A program made the position numbers and the translations under genes. The notes below the pieces were generated by a model, which was not told the origin of the DNA, ran no database searches, and worked only from the letters and a program-made list of their open reading frames with translations. DNA of 64,000 nucleotides, from assembly GCF_042186555.1 (NCBI RefSeq), contig NC_133332.1:233655015-233719014 (forward strand), read 5' to 3'. The DNA is from Aquarana catesbeiana. Taxonomy: Eukaryota; Chordata; Amphibia; Anura; Ranidae. Shown piece after piece: positions 22,448-31,935 of this stretch (its first letter is position 1; every line of letters starts with the position of its first letter).

Positions 22448-22688
22448 GTTTAATTTACGAAAAGCAAATACACTTTGCACTACAAGTGCACTTGGAAGTG
22501 CAGTCGCTGTAGATCTGAAGGGGGGCATGCAAGGAAACAAAAAAACATAATTTTAGCTTGCACATGACTGGAAGATTAAATCAGCAGAGCTTACCCTTAT
22601 TTCAGATCTTCCCCTCAGATCTACAGCGACTGCACTTCCAAGTGCACTTGTAGTGCAAAGTGGATTTGCCTTTCATAAATAAGGTTTT
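22448..22688. repeat. Palindromic miniature element (240 bp)
   Basis: Two arms of about 70 bp are near-perfect inverted copies: CACTTTGCACTACAAGTGCA, then CTTGGAAGTGCAGTCGCTGT, then AGATCTGA on the left, and the reverse complement on the right (about 22605-22668). A partial copy is at 13681-13860. The arms also contain the inner palindrome TTGCACTACAAGTGCA. Confidence 0.8.
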
Positions 22689-22708
22689 TATGCAATGTTA
22701 GCTCTTAA

Positions 22709-23048
22709 AGCTAATCCAGGTATTTGCTCCCACTTCCAGGCATAGATAGCCGCAGTATCCACAGATATCTATACCATATCAGGCGCCTCCTCCATCCCCC
22801 CGCTGTCTTCTGGGAGACACACAGGTCCCAGAAGACAGCGGGATCATGCAGCGCGACTCGCAAGGCTTCACTTCCTGATTCCCTTACCGAAGATGGCAGC
22901 GCCTCCACCCAATGGACAGATCGGCTTCGGGTGCCGACATCGTGGGTGCCATGGACAGGTAAGTGTCCATATTTTAAAAGTCAGCAGCTGCAGTATTTGT
23001 AGCTGCTGACTTAAAAAAAAAAAAAAAAAAAAAAGGCAGAACTCTGCT
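22709..23048. mobile_element. TTAA-flanked miniature element (340 bp)
   Basis: TTAA lies on both sides (22705-22708 and 23049-23052). The right end, reverse-complemented AGCAGAGTTCTGCC, is of the AGCGGAGTTCC type seen elsewhere; the left end AGCTAATCCAGG is more diverged. A poly(A) tract of about 22 bp sits near the right end. Confidence 0.6.
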
Positions 23049-23052
23049 TTAA

Positions 23053-23826
23053 GTGCTAGTCTGAAAAGCATCAGACACTACAAGCATTTAACAAGCTTCA
23101 CAGGAAGGAAAAAATGGGTTCTGTCCTTGCTATTCTTTAGTCCCCTTGTGCTTTGCTCAGCTGCCACCAATGAAGAAAATATATAGAACTTCTGGGATTG
23201 GAGGAGCAAGTGACACTGCTACTGCTTGGCTGAGGAGAAAGCCCTTAGACCTGTGAAAACTGACTACAGTGACTCAGAGCTTACACAGAGCTTCCATTGT
23301 TCAATCATGGAGGCTGAACAGAGAGGTAAATATATGCTGTGCATTAAAGCAGATCTGTTGCTGTGCTCTGCATGGCTACATCATAGGTTTGCTTTAAGCT
23401 CTTTCATATTCTAATAAGTGTGCAGGTGACACAGGAAGCTGCAATAGTGACCAATGAGGTCACCATCCTGGCTATGCTGTGTGGCTGAGGTGTATTAATC
23501 AAATCATTGGCTAAGGAGGAATAAATATATGTTAGCAAGGAAAGCCGTTCAGTCATTTGTATCTAAATGTAATCAGTTTTTGGGTCTGCTTTGACAGGTA
23601 ATCATTAATAAATGTAAACTTTCCCCATTTAAATCGCACATGAATAGCAGTAAAGATAACACGTTTACAGATTCTTTTATTTACACAGGAAATGCACATG
23701 AAAAGGGACATTTTGTGGCATTAGAGGGCTCTGTGTTATCATAGAATGATGCTTAACGTCAAGGCAGAATAAATACATCTATCAATGTATTTTGCAGTAT
23801 CTAGTGAGCATCAGCTAAGCAAACAG
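23053..23826. other. Intergenic, nothing recognised
   Basis: No exon, element end or credible open frame was found. A weak 'aaagcagatctgttgctg ... gctttaag' inverted pair at about 23345-23400 hints at a short TTAA-type remnant. Confidence 0.3.
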
Positions 23827-24187
23827 TAAAGCTGGCCAAACACTGATCAAAATTCGTCCAGATCAGCAGGGACTGGCTGAATTTTGATCAGTGTACGGCG
23901 GTTCCCGCTTGACAGAAGTTAATGGTTTGATTGATTTCTGTCAAAGGGATGTACTGGAAACTTTCTCAAATCAGTGACTGCAGAAAAATGGCTGCAACCA
24001 CTGATCTGTGTATTCTGATGGTGGTGGGTGCAGCTGTCAGAACACAATGTCCTGCGGGGGAAAGATTCCGCCATCCATCTTGATTGTGTGGATGGAGGAA
24101 TCTGTTAATTTTTTTTTTTTCCCCCATTCAGCCCGCTGGCTAAACAAAAAAAAAAAGAAATAAAAACTAACTGTATGGCCAGCTTTA
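23827..24187. mobile_element. Miniature element with TAAAGCTGGCCA ends
   Basis: The left end TAAAGCTGGCCAAACACTG and the right end, reverse-complemented CTAAAGCTGGCCATACAG, are inverted repeats. Related ends occur at about 31393 (AAAGCCAGCCATACATGG) and 47219-47336 (TAAAGCTGGCGG ... ATGGCCGGCTTAA), so it is a dispersed family. Non-coding. Confidence 0.7.
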
Positions 24188-24639
24188 GTCTGCAGTGTTA
24201 CTGGTACTTTGGCAGGCACAAATATGATTCATTTTGAATAACATTCAGCCAATAAAATGGCTTCCCCATTGTTGAGGCAAACTGTACACTATCATACAAC
24301 TATGTGATTACATTACTCTCTTGTGGACAGTAGGCAGGCCTACACTCAATAGGCTTCTGTATTCCATATGCAATATGACCACAGTAATTATTAGTAAACC
24401 TACCCGAGAAAAACCAAGTAGGTTTCCATCGCTTACCTCCGTCTAAAAATTCTAGCTGTCTTTTGCTTCAAAATCTTTGGAGTTGCCGGCTTGGAGTAAA
24501 CATGCAGATTGGAAAGTGAAATAAGAATTTCTGAATTCCATATTCAGTTCAGTATGGCAGCCAGGAATTAGGAATTTTAAATGAACAAGTCAGCAATTGT
24601 TGCTTCTATAATTCCTCAGTACAGTTTTTTTTTTTAAGG
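24188..24639. other. Intergenic, nothing recognised
   Basis: No gene or element boundary was detected. Confidence 0.3.
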
Positions 24640-25497
24640 AGAAGTTCACTTTTTTGAAAAAGTGTGCATTTATTACTTTTTTCACAGGAGCCTCAGTGGA
24701 TCGCAATTACAATGTTGGGCTCCTTCACACACGGTCTGTAGCTCTGTTCTCTGTATGGACTTTCTGTTACAGAGCTGAAGGCAGTGTGAATGGACTAGGA
24801 GTGTGCCAATCAGCATGCTGACGGCCCATTGAGAACTACAAACCATCTGCCATAGTGGCAGACGGAACTTGTAGTTTTCTCATTTGCAGATTCCGGTGAG
24901 TGAATGACATAGCTGTATCTTTCTACTCACCGTTTTTGGTATGTGAGGATCTGGAAGTCTTCCAACTCTGCCCAACATCCAAACCTCCACCATATCCTTT
25001 CTTGACGGAACAGAACGCCAGCACAGGACTGGACCAGAAAGAGCACAGACCCAAAGGATGTACACCTCTCATCGAGGTGAGAGTTCTGGGAGCCCCTAGT
25101 GGGCATACAACGCCACGAAAAGTCACCAGATCACCTATCAACGCATGTTCACCTTAATAGTCACACTTTGAAGGACTTTCACTTATATTTACACTTTTAT
25201 CTATTGTGGTTCTACACTTTGAGGAATTATATTAGTTGTGCATCTTTATGAAACAGCATTATTCACCCAGAAGTTTTTGCGCGAAATCACATACACAATT
25301 AATCACTATTGTGCATCTTTTTAATGACATAGCTGGGCTGGCGGAGCCCCACCATTTTCAAAATATGGCAGTAGATGCAAGGAGCGGATCCCTTGCCCGA
25401 TGTCACAAGGCGTGGGGGGGGGTATGCAGGTCTGGAGCATGTTACACATTACACCCTTAATATAGGTGTAACATACTTCAAAAGGTGAACTTATCCT
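24640..25497. repeat. Palindromic repeat split by a retro-type insertion
   Basis: The outer ends 'aaggagaagttcactttttt' and 'aaaggtgaacttatccttta' are inverted relatives. The inner left part ('ttgagaactacaa', 'cttgtagtttt') and the inner right part ('gcggagccccaccatttt', 'gtagatgcaaggagcgg') are contiguous in the relative near 400-770. The break between them is the insertion at 24916-25322. Confidence 0.65.
24916..25322. mobile_element. 407-bp insertion with 13-bp target duplication, family unknown
   Basis: AATGACATAGCTG occurs perfectly on both sides, at 24903-24915 and 25323-25335. Duplications of this length are typical of target-primed LINE/SINE insertion rather than DNA transposons. The insert has no poly(A) tail: it starts TATCTTTCTACTCACC and ends GTGCATCTTTTT. 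I do not recognise its family. Confidence 0.75.
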
Positions 25498-25501
25498 TTA
25501 A

Positions 25502-26184
25502 AGTAGAATTCCAGCCTAACACTAAGACCCCTTTCACACTGGGGCGTTTTTCAGGCACTTTAGCGTTAAAAAAAGTGCCTGGAAAGTGCCTGAAAGAAGC
25601 CTCATCTGCAATCCCTGCGTGAAAGCCCAAGCCCTTTTACACTGCCAGCGCCCGAAAAACGCTGGTAAAGCGCTTCCTAAGACCCCTTTCACAATGGGGC
25701 GTTTTTCAGTCGTTTTTTGCACCCAGCCCGGTGGCAAAAACACGAAAGCGCTGCAAAGAAGCTGCTTGCAGGACATTTTTTTGACGCCCTGCCAATGCAG
25801 TGCCCCAGTGTGAAAGCACTCGGGCTTTCACATTGGGATTTCAGATGAGGCTTCTTTCAGGCGCTTTTTTTAATGCTAAAGCGCCTGAAAAATTCCCCAG
25901 TGTGAAAGGGGTCTAACTAGTCTTAAAATGTTCCTTTCCCCAAACCGAAGCAAAAAAGGTCTGTGTACTTATCTATTTTGAGCCTGCTCCGGGCCAGTCA
26001 CATGATTAGCAGCTTCTCAGAGAGGAGAGAGCACCGACAATGGCCTAGACATGGTAGTCTATGAGTGACGTCACAACTCCTAGATTTCCCAGGCCCTTGT
26101 AGAGTGCTCCCTCCACTCTCCTGTAGACTCACTAACACAGGGGATCACTAGTCCTAAAATGAGCAGACTGAAAATAAGTATAGA

Positions 26185-26222
<38 letters not shown>

Positions 26223-26298
26223 GGTCAGGCAGTATAGGTAGCAGAAGAGGGGAGAGAACATTTTAAAAGACTAGTTAGTGTTAGGCTGGAATTCTACT
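25502..26298. mobile_element. TTAA-flanked element hosting a nested TAA-type element
   Basis: TTAA lies at 25498-25501 and 26299-26302. The ends AGTAGAATTCCAGCCTAACA are perfect inverted repeats on both sides. Removing the 388-bp nested insertion (25526-25913) leaves about 410 bp, the same size as other TTAA elements here (27247, 39896, 41351). A poly(T) run is at about 26187-26217. TTAA duplication is characteristic of piggyBac-type integration. Confidence 0.85.
25526..25913. mobile_element. TAA-flanked miniature element, GACCCCTTTCACAC ends
   Basis: The ends GACCCCTTTCACACTGGGG occur at both termini as inverted repeats, with TAA at 25523-25525 and 25914-25916. A second, internal left end (AAGACCCCTTTCACAATGG, about 25679) shows a partial duplication of the element within itself. 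It belongs to the same superfamily as 54186-54408 and 42347-42703. Confidence 0.87.
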
Positions 26299-26512
26299 TT
26301 AAATATTATATTACTGTGCGAGTTAACCTGTAATGACAATTACCTCATCTAACCACTGTAACAATGGGGAGCATTGTTACAGTGGTGAAAAGAGATGAAG
26401 TCTACCATGTGGGTAATCACCGAATAGCAGAAGCCTAAAATGTCCTGTGCAGTTCTGGCCTCAGACCAGTAACACTGTGCCCTGGAACTCTGTAGGGTCA
26501 TTGGAAGCCTCA

Positions 26513-26605
26513 TCAGTATCCTTCATCTGACCAGGTGACCTCATAGTCTGGATATTTCGTCTTGATCAGCTCCATAGATACAGAGTGCTTGGCCCGGCCA
26601 AAACC
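26513..26605 (-). CDS. PHPT1: PHPT1 exon 3: C-terminus and stop
   Basis: After acceptor TTTTGTAG (ending at 26606) the minus strand encodes GFGRAKHSVSMELIK and TKYPDYEVTWSDEGY, then TGA (26513-26515). Thirty residues plus stop, phase 0 at its start. The stretch TKYPDYEVTW is nearly identical to the C-terminus of human PHPT1. The exon joins exon 2 as ...HIYGYSL-GFGRAKHS, with no gap relative to the human protein. No standard AATAAA was found within about 300 bp downstream on this strand, so the transcript end is undetermined. Confidence 0.95.
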   Translation of the reverse strand, partial: GFGRAKHSVSMELIKTKYPDYEVTWSDEGY

Positions 26606-27246
26606 CTACAAAAGATGAGGATGTGCGGTTAGTGTTTTATGAAATCTTTTGACAAATAATCTAAATATAAGCTATTCAGAGACTACAACCAAATTTTCTG
26701 AGGCATACTGCGGTAAAGTTTCTTCTGTATCCACTATTGCAGGCTACATTCAGAATATAAATTTATATGTCAGTCTGGGTCAAAAGCACTTTGTGCAAAA
26801 CTACCAATCTTAACAATATTTGCACAGAATTAGCATAGACTGATTTCGCTAGTTGCCTGGAGTAGATGTTTACTTTAAAGCTCAACTCCGGGATTTAAAC
26901 AAGAACACCCTTATAATGGAGATCTGCACTGCGAGGGTTACATGCTTTTTAAGCCCAGGAGTAAAATAATAAGGTATAACAGATACCTTATATTTCCTCG
27001 CTTGGGCAGATTTCCTCCACGCTGTGTGACCGGTCCCCCAAAACCTCTTCTCTTCAGACGTTCTGGTCTGCGTTTGCATTACTCACATCAAGTACAATAC
27101 AAGACCAATAGCCCTGGATTGCAGTACATAAAAACCGCAAGGGCCCCCAAAAAATCTGAAGCATCAGAGAGGTGGTGAGTGCCTGAAGCATGCTGGAGCG
27201 AGGAATAGGACAAATACTACAGATTATTCCTCTACCCCACACTTAA

Positions 27247-27677
27247 AGTGATTGTTATTTTTTTTTTTTTAAACAAAACTTTACAAACATGTATTACTTA
27301 CCTCCTCTGTGCAGTGCAGCCCGGATCTGCCTCTTCTTGGGTCTCTCTTTTCTGTTCTTGGCCCCTCCCTTCTATCGAGTGCGCCCTCAGCCAGCAGCTT
27401 TCTATGGGGGCACCCAAGCAGAGTCAGAGGTCCATGTATCCATTCAGACTCGGAGCCCCAACCTGGCCCGGCCCCTTTTCTCCCCTGATTGGCTGACTGA
27501 TTGACAGCCGCAGGAGCCAATGGCGCGGCTGCTGTGTCTTGGCCAATCAGGAGGAGTGTCCTGGACGGCTTCAAGAGAGATGGGGCTCGGGTAAGTAATT
27601 AGGGGGTGCTGGGGAGGCTGCCACACACTGGTTTTTTATCTTAATGCATGGAAAAACCTTCTGTCTTTACAACTCCT
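27247..27677. mobile_element. TTAA-flanked element (431 bp)
   Basis: TTAA at 27243-27246 and 27678-27681. The left end AGTGATTGTTATTTTT and the right end, reverse-complemented AGGAGTTGTAAAGAC, are of the same type as 39896-40341 and 41351-41775. The three also share 'acttacct...tgtgcagt' near the left. No transposase. Confidence 0.8.
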
Positions 27678-27838
27678 TTAACCAGCATTTAACCCTTGCA
27701 GTGGGGGGGGGGGGGGGGGGGGTTTGCACTAGAAGGATGTTTTTGGGGTAATTCTTTGAGTTCAGCTTTTATTGACCCTGTAATCAGGGCCAACTAAGAA
27801 AAGACATACCACCTCTGCACAGCAATCATCCACTCTTA

Positions 27839-28272
27839 TGCCCCGTACACACGGTCGGATTTTCCGACGGAAAATGTGTGATAGGACCTTGTTGTCGGAA
27901 ATTCCGACCGTGTGTAGGCTCCATCACACATTTTCCATCGGATTTTCCGACACACAAAGTTTGAGAGCAGGATATAAAATTTTCCGACAACAAAATCCGT
28001 TGTCGGAAATACCGATCATGTGTACACAAATCCGACGGACAAAGTGCCACGTATGCTCAGAATAAATAAAGAGATGAAAGCTATTGGCCACTGCCCCGTT
28101 TATAGTCCCGACGTACGTGTTTTACGTCACCGCGTTCAGAACGATTGGATTTTCCGACAACTTTGTGTGACCGTGTGTATGCAAGACAAGTTTGAGCCAA
28201 CATCCGTCGGAAAAAATCCTAGGATTTTGTTGTCGGAATGTCCGATCAATGTCCGACCGTGTGTACGGGGCA
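27839..28272. mobile_element. TTA-flanked miniature element (434 bp), GTACACACGGTCGG ends
   Basis: The ends TGCCCCGTACACACGGTCGG are perfect inverted repeats. TTA is duplicated at 27836-27838 and 28273-28275. The interior is built of 'ttccgac' and 'gtcggaa' repeats in both orientations. The 3-bp TWA duplication suggests PIF/Harbinger mobilisation. Confidence 0.92.
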
Positions 28273-28452
28273 TTACTGTGTATCTACAGCCAAAACAACA
28301 TGCATAGATCTTCACCTTCGGCAAACAACACCACTCAGGCACCAAATGCTGCATTGTGGAGTTGGGGGTTATGCTGGTATACACTACACTTGGAAGATTC
28401 AGCATTTCACACTGGAAAATGTTGGGCACGCCATGATTGTCTGATACTGTAA

Positions 28453-28511
28453 GGCTGGGTTCACACTTATACAAATTGGATGCAGGACACCGCACATGTG
28501 TGAACCCAGCC
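28453..28511. mobile_element. Very short TAA-flanked element (59 bp)
   Basis: The ends GGCTGGGTTCACAC are perfect inverted repeats, flanked by TAA at 28450-28452 and 28512-28514. Only about 30 bp lie between the two ends, so it is little more than two termini. Confidence 0.85.
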
Positions 28512-28630
28512 TAAGTGTTCGGAAGGAAGCCGTATGGCACCCATGGAAAATAATTTCGTTTTCATTTGACCACTTTTGTTTTCCAAACAAATTTTTTTTT
28601 GAGGCAACAAACAGAATTATATATAATTTA

Positions 28631-28848
28631 GTGCCGGTTCACACAGGGGCGGCTTCACAAAACGAATTCTTTATAGAAGTCAATGCAAGCCGCTCCCAAG
28701 TCGCCATAAAGAAGTACAGGAACCTTCTTCTAAGTTGAAGCGACTAGAGTCACCCCTATTAGAACGGTTCCATTGCAATGCATGGAGCAAGACTTGTCAG
28801 GTGGCTAAGTCGCCTGACAGGTCACCCCCGCCCCCCGCGAACCAGCAC
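28631..28848. mobile_element. TTA-flanked miniature element (218 bp)
   Basis: The left end GTGCCGGTTCACACAGGGG and the right end, reverse-complemented GTGCTGGTTCGCGGGGGG, are an imperfect inverted repeat. TTA is duplicated at 28628-28630 and 28849-28851. The interior has several 'gtcgc' and 'gcgac' pairs. Confidence 0.8.
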
Positions 28849-29034
28849 TTAGAGCAAAAAGATGAAAAAGTGTCCCAACAAAACAACACATTCTATAAAA
28901 CATGATAAACACAATCACATTGTAGAGGCCATTCAAAAAATTTGTGGCGTGGGGCACAAACCATGTTATCAACCGTCATATCTTAGGAACTTTTTTTCCC
29001 CGTTTACAGAATTCCCTTGTAGTCTGTTGCTCGA

Positions 29035-29275
29035 GACAAGCAGTGCTGCTAATGCTGACCTTCTCAAAATGCTAATTGTCTGGCTGCTATGTTCATTTAA
29101 TGGCTTCAATAATTTCTATTATTTCCTACCTGGAACAAATCTGTACACGATGAGTTCCAAATATGTGCTACATTCTTGCTCAGGATCAGTGACTCAGAAT
29201 CTTCAAAGCCAGAGACAGCAAGGGAATTAGCATTTTCACCTGGTCAGCAATGGCCCCCTATCTTTTTTTTTTTTT
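29035..29275. repeat. Dispersed palindromic repeat with GGATCAGTGACTCA motif
   Basis: 'tcaggatcagtgactcagaa' and 'agggaattagcattttca' at about 29180-29240 recur at 50730-50810 and, more diverged, at 53700-53830. The left half ('aaaatgctaattgtctggctg') is the inverted counterpart of the right half. It ends in a poly(T) run. Confidence 0.6.
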
Positions 29276-29528
29276 TTTTTTTAACCAACAGTAACCAGTT
29301 GTGGGTCTGGCCTAAGGGCTGCTCAAGCATTGGGTGTTAAGAGGATGAAAGCGGTTGTAAACCTCAGACATGAAATATGAACAAAGCATATCCCTTGGAC
29401 TTGTACTTGTCTCAATCCAAAGCACATTGGGGTGGATTTACTAAAACTGAAGAGTGCAAAATCAGCAGTGCAAGTGCAGTTGTGCATAGAAACCAAGCTT
29501 CCAGGTTTTATTGCCAAAGCTTAATTAA

Positions 29529-30411
29529 CCACCTTTTTCTGACATTTGTTGCTTACAAGTTAAAATCTGTATTCTTTGCTAAAAAATTACTTAGAACCCC
29601 CAAACATTATATATTTTTTTTTTTGGCAGAAACCCTGGAGAATAAAATGGCGGTCATTGCAATATTTTATGTCACATATTTTGTGCAGCGGTCTTTCAAA
29701 TGCATTTTTTTTTTTAAACACACTCGTGGTTGGCAACAGACTACAGTATTTAAAAATCTCAATAGGTGCCACTTTAAAAATCTTTAACGGTTACCAGTTT
29801 AGAGTTACAGAGGAGGTCTCATGCTAGAATTATTGCTCTTGCTCTAATGATCATGGCGATACCTCACGTGTGGTTTGAACACCATTTACATTTGCGGGCA
29901 CGACTTACGTATGAGTTCGCTTCTGCGTGCAAATGCGGAGGCATGTGGGGCTTTAATTTTTTTTTTTGACAGCAATAGTCACACGTCAGATATTTTTTTT
30001 TTTCACTTAAAAGCATTCAAAACACCAAGTTTGGCTGTTTTGTACTGACATTTTTTTTTTAATCTGACGCCTTTAAGGCTCCAGTAAAATGGAAGGGACG
30101 TCACAATGTCGCTTTCTGGGTTTCTAGATCAGAGACCCGATCAAAGCGGATTTTGGGTTTGTTCGGGTCTCCGGCCAGTCGCTTGGTTATCCTGGATGAA
30201 AGAGCCCGGGCAGAGTGGTGGAAGGGGACGTCCCTTCCCGGTGCTTGGGATAACGAACGAGCGGCTGATTAGCTGCATCGATTCCTGTCACAAGAAACTG
30301 CCCGTCAGCTCTAAAAACGGTACCGGGGTGATGCCTGCAACTGCAGGCATCACCCTGGTACAACCATTTGAGCCAAAATGACGTACAGGTACGTGATTTT
30401 GCAGCATGTGG
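29529..30411 (+). mobile_element. TTAA-flanked element of the CCACTT family (883 bp)
   Basis: TTAA lies at 29525-29528 and 30412-30415. The left end CCACCTTTTTCTGAC and the right end, reverse-complemented CCACATGCTGC, begin alike. Landmarks 'gagttacagaggaggtct', 'tacctcacgtgtggtttgaa' and 'ggtgatgcctg' recur in 40346-41276, and part of them also in 63195-64000. Non-coding. It lies in PHPT1 intron 2. Confidence 0.8.
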
Positions 30412-31679
30412 TTAAACAAGCTGAAATAAGAAGCCGATTGGCTACCATGCACAGCTGCATCAGGTTCTGAGTGCTCAAGTTTTAGTAAAACTCCCCCTAT
30501 GTGTAATTTCTGTCTGCTACCTCCTTGCTCTGCTATCACCAAGAGTCACTTCTGAAAAGTTTTCCTGACACCATGAGAAAAAAAAAAAAAAAAAAAAAAG
30601 ATGGCAGGAGAGGGGTCTCCAGCTGATTGACAGCCACCGCTCTGTTCCTGTGTGCTGTATGGAGGGGAGGGGGGTTCCATTCCCTCCAATCAGCTCCCCT
30701 CACTAAGATCTGCAGAGTGTGACTTCAGCTCTTTAGCTCTTTGCCCCTCCCCCCCCCTTTTTTTTTTGACAGCACAGACAAGCTTTATAAATTCTTGACT
30801 TTTAACAGATGTAGCAAAGAGAAGACTGCAGATAATCAGGTACAACTTGTGTAGCAGGATTTGTTTGATCTCAATGTATCACCTGAAGCCAGTCACTTCA
30901 CTGGGTATATGTAAGGGTTTACAACAACTAGAAGATCTCAACCCTTACTGGATGACAAATGATTTGCTAAAGCACTATGCATCACAAACAACTGAAGGCC
31001 GTCTGAAAGAAATGAATGGGGAATGTTCAACACATGCACAGCCTGCCTGGATTTATTACTCTTAATAAACGATCAGCAGGGAATTCCAGCGTGTTTCACA
31101 ACTCTACTTTCATCAGGGCTTTAATGCTGGAGGGGAAATACTGGACAATCTGAGTGAAGAATCAAGGATAAGTATAATATTAGTGTGGATGCCGGTCTGG
31201 ATGCTAATCCTTCATCCTTTGCCCACAAAGGCCAACATTCGAGCCCTGATGAAGGGAGAGTTATGTTCCCCTTAAACGCATTGGATTTACCTACTAAGCT
31301 ATTATCAAGAATAATAAATCATACCTTGTGGTGCCCTCATCCTTTACACTTTATATGACAGAACTCTGAAGCAAAAGCATTGGTCTATATAAAGCCAGCC
31401 ATACATGGATTGAAATTAGACAAGTTCAGCTGGGATCAGCCGAAATTCGATCCATGTACGGGCAGGCCGATTGTACCAAAGTCAATCCATCAACTTGGGT
31501 ACAGCCAGCCTGTCGGATTTTTCTACATGCGATTACTACCAGTGGCTATAGCCGCTAGCAGTAATCATTGTAGTCTGCCGGCCTGGAAAGCTCCTATGGT
31601 GGAAGAAAAGAAAAATTTGAGCAATCTGCTTAATGATGTAAAGAGATAATAATAGAGTTATGTCCATATATTCAGTTAC

Positions 31680-31807
31680 CAAGGAGTAGCCATAGATATG
31701 GATCTTCTTGCTGCCACTAGAATGGGAAATTCGGCCTCCTCCTAGGCACTCACAGTCCAGCACGCGGCCCTTCTCAATCTCCGAGGCCACTTTGTCATAG
31801 ATGTCAG
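31680..31807 (-). CDS. PHPT1: PHPT1 exon 2: central part of the phosphatase fold
   Basis: 128 nt between acceptor GTTGCAG (ending at 31808) and donor GTAACT (31674-31679). It encodes A-DIYDKVASEIEKGRVLD, then CECLGGGRISHSSGSKKIH, then IYGYSL. CECLGGGRISH and KKIH-YGYS are signature stretches of PHPT1. Entry phase 1 joins the last base of exon 1 (AEYH-A-DIYD); exit phase 0 joins exon 3. Here the linker EIEKGRVLD differs from the human GDMQKQGCD-type linker. Confidence 0.96.
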
Positions 31808-31935
31808 CTGCAACAAAACACAGTGCCGGCCTTTTCAGAATAATATACTAATGTGATAAAGGAGGGGAACATGGCACATATTCAACAATGAGAACATTTT
31901 ATGAACAAGACAATCATGATCGTCAGATTCTAGAT

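Larger units (their letters stand above)
26606..31679 (-). other. PHPT1: PHPT1 intron 2 (5.1 kb), element-rich
   Basis: Bounded by donor GTAACT at 31674-31679 and acceptor TTTGTAG at 26606. Recognisable contents are the elements at 27247, 27839, 28453, 28631, 29040 and 29529, and repeat fragments near 30600-31500. Human PHPT1 is far more compact, so the extra length is due to insertions. Confidence 0.85.

Noticed and set aside
27697..27722. G-runs (here and near 766, 16071 and 22437) as quadruplex regulatory sites
   Set aside because: Simple homopolymer tracts are common in this repeat-rich sequence and none sits at a promoter; no basis for function.
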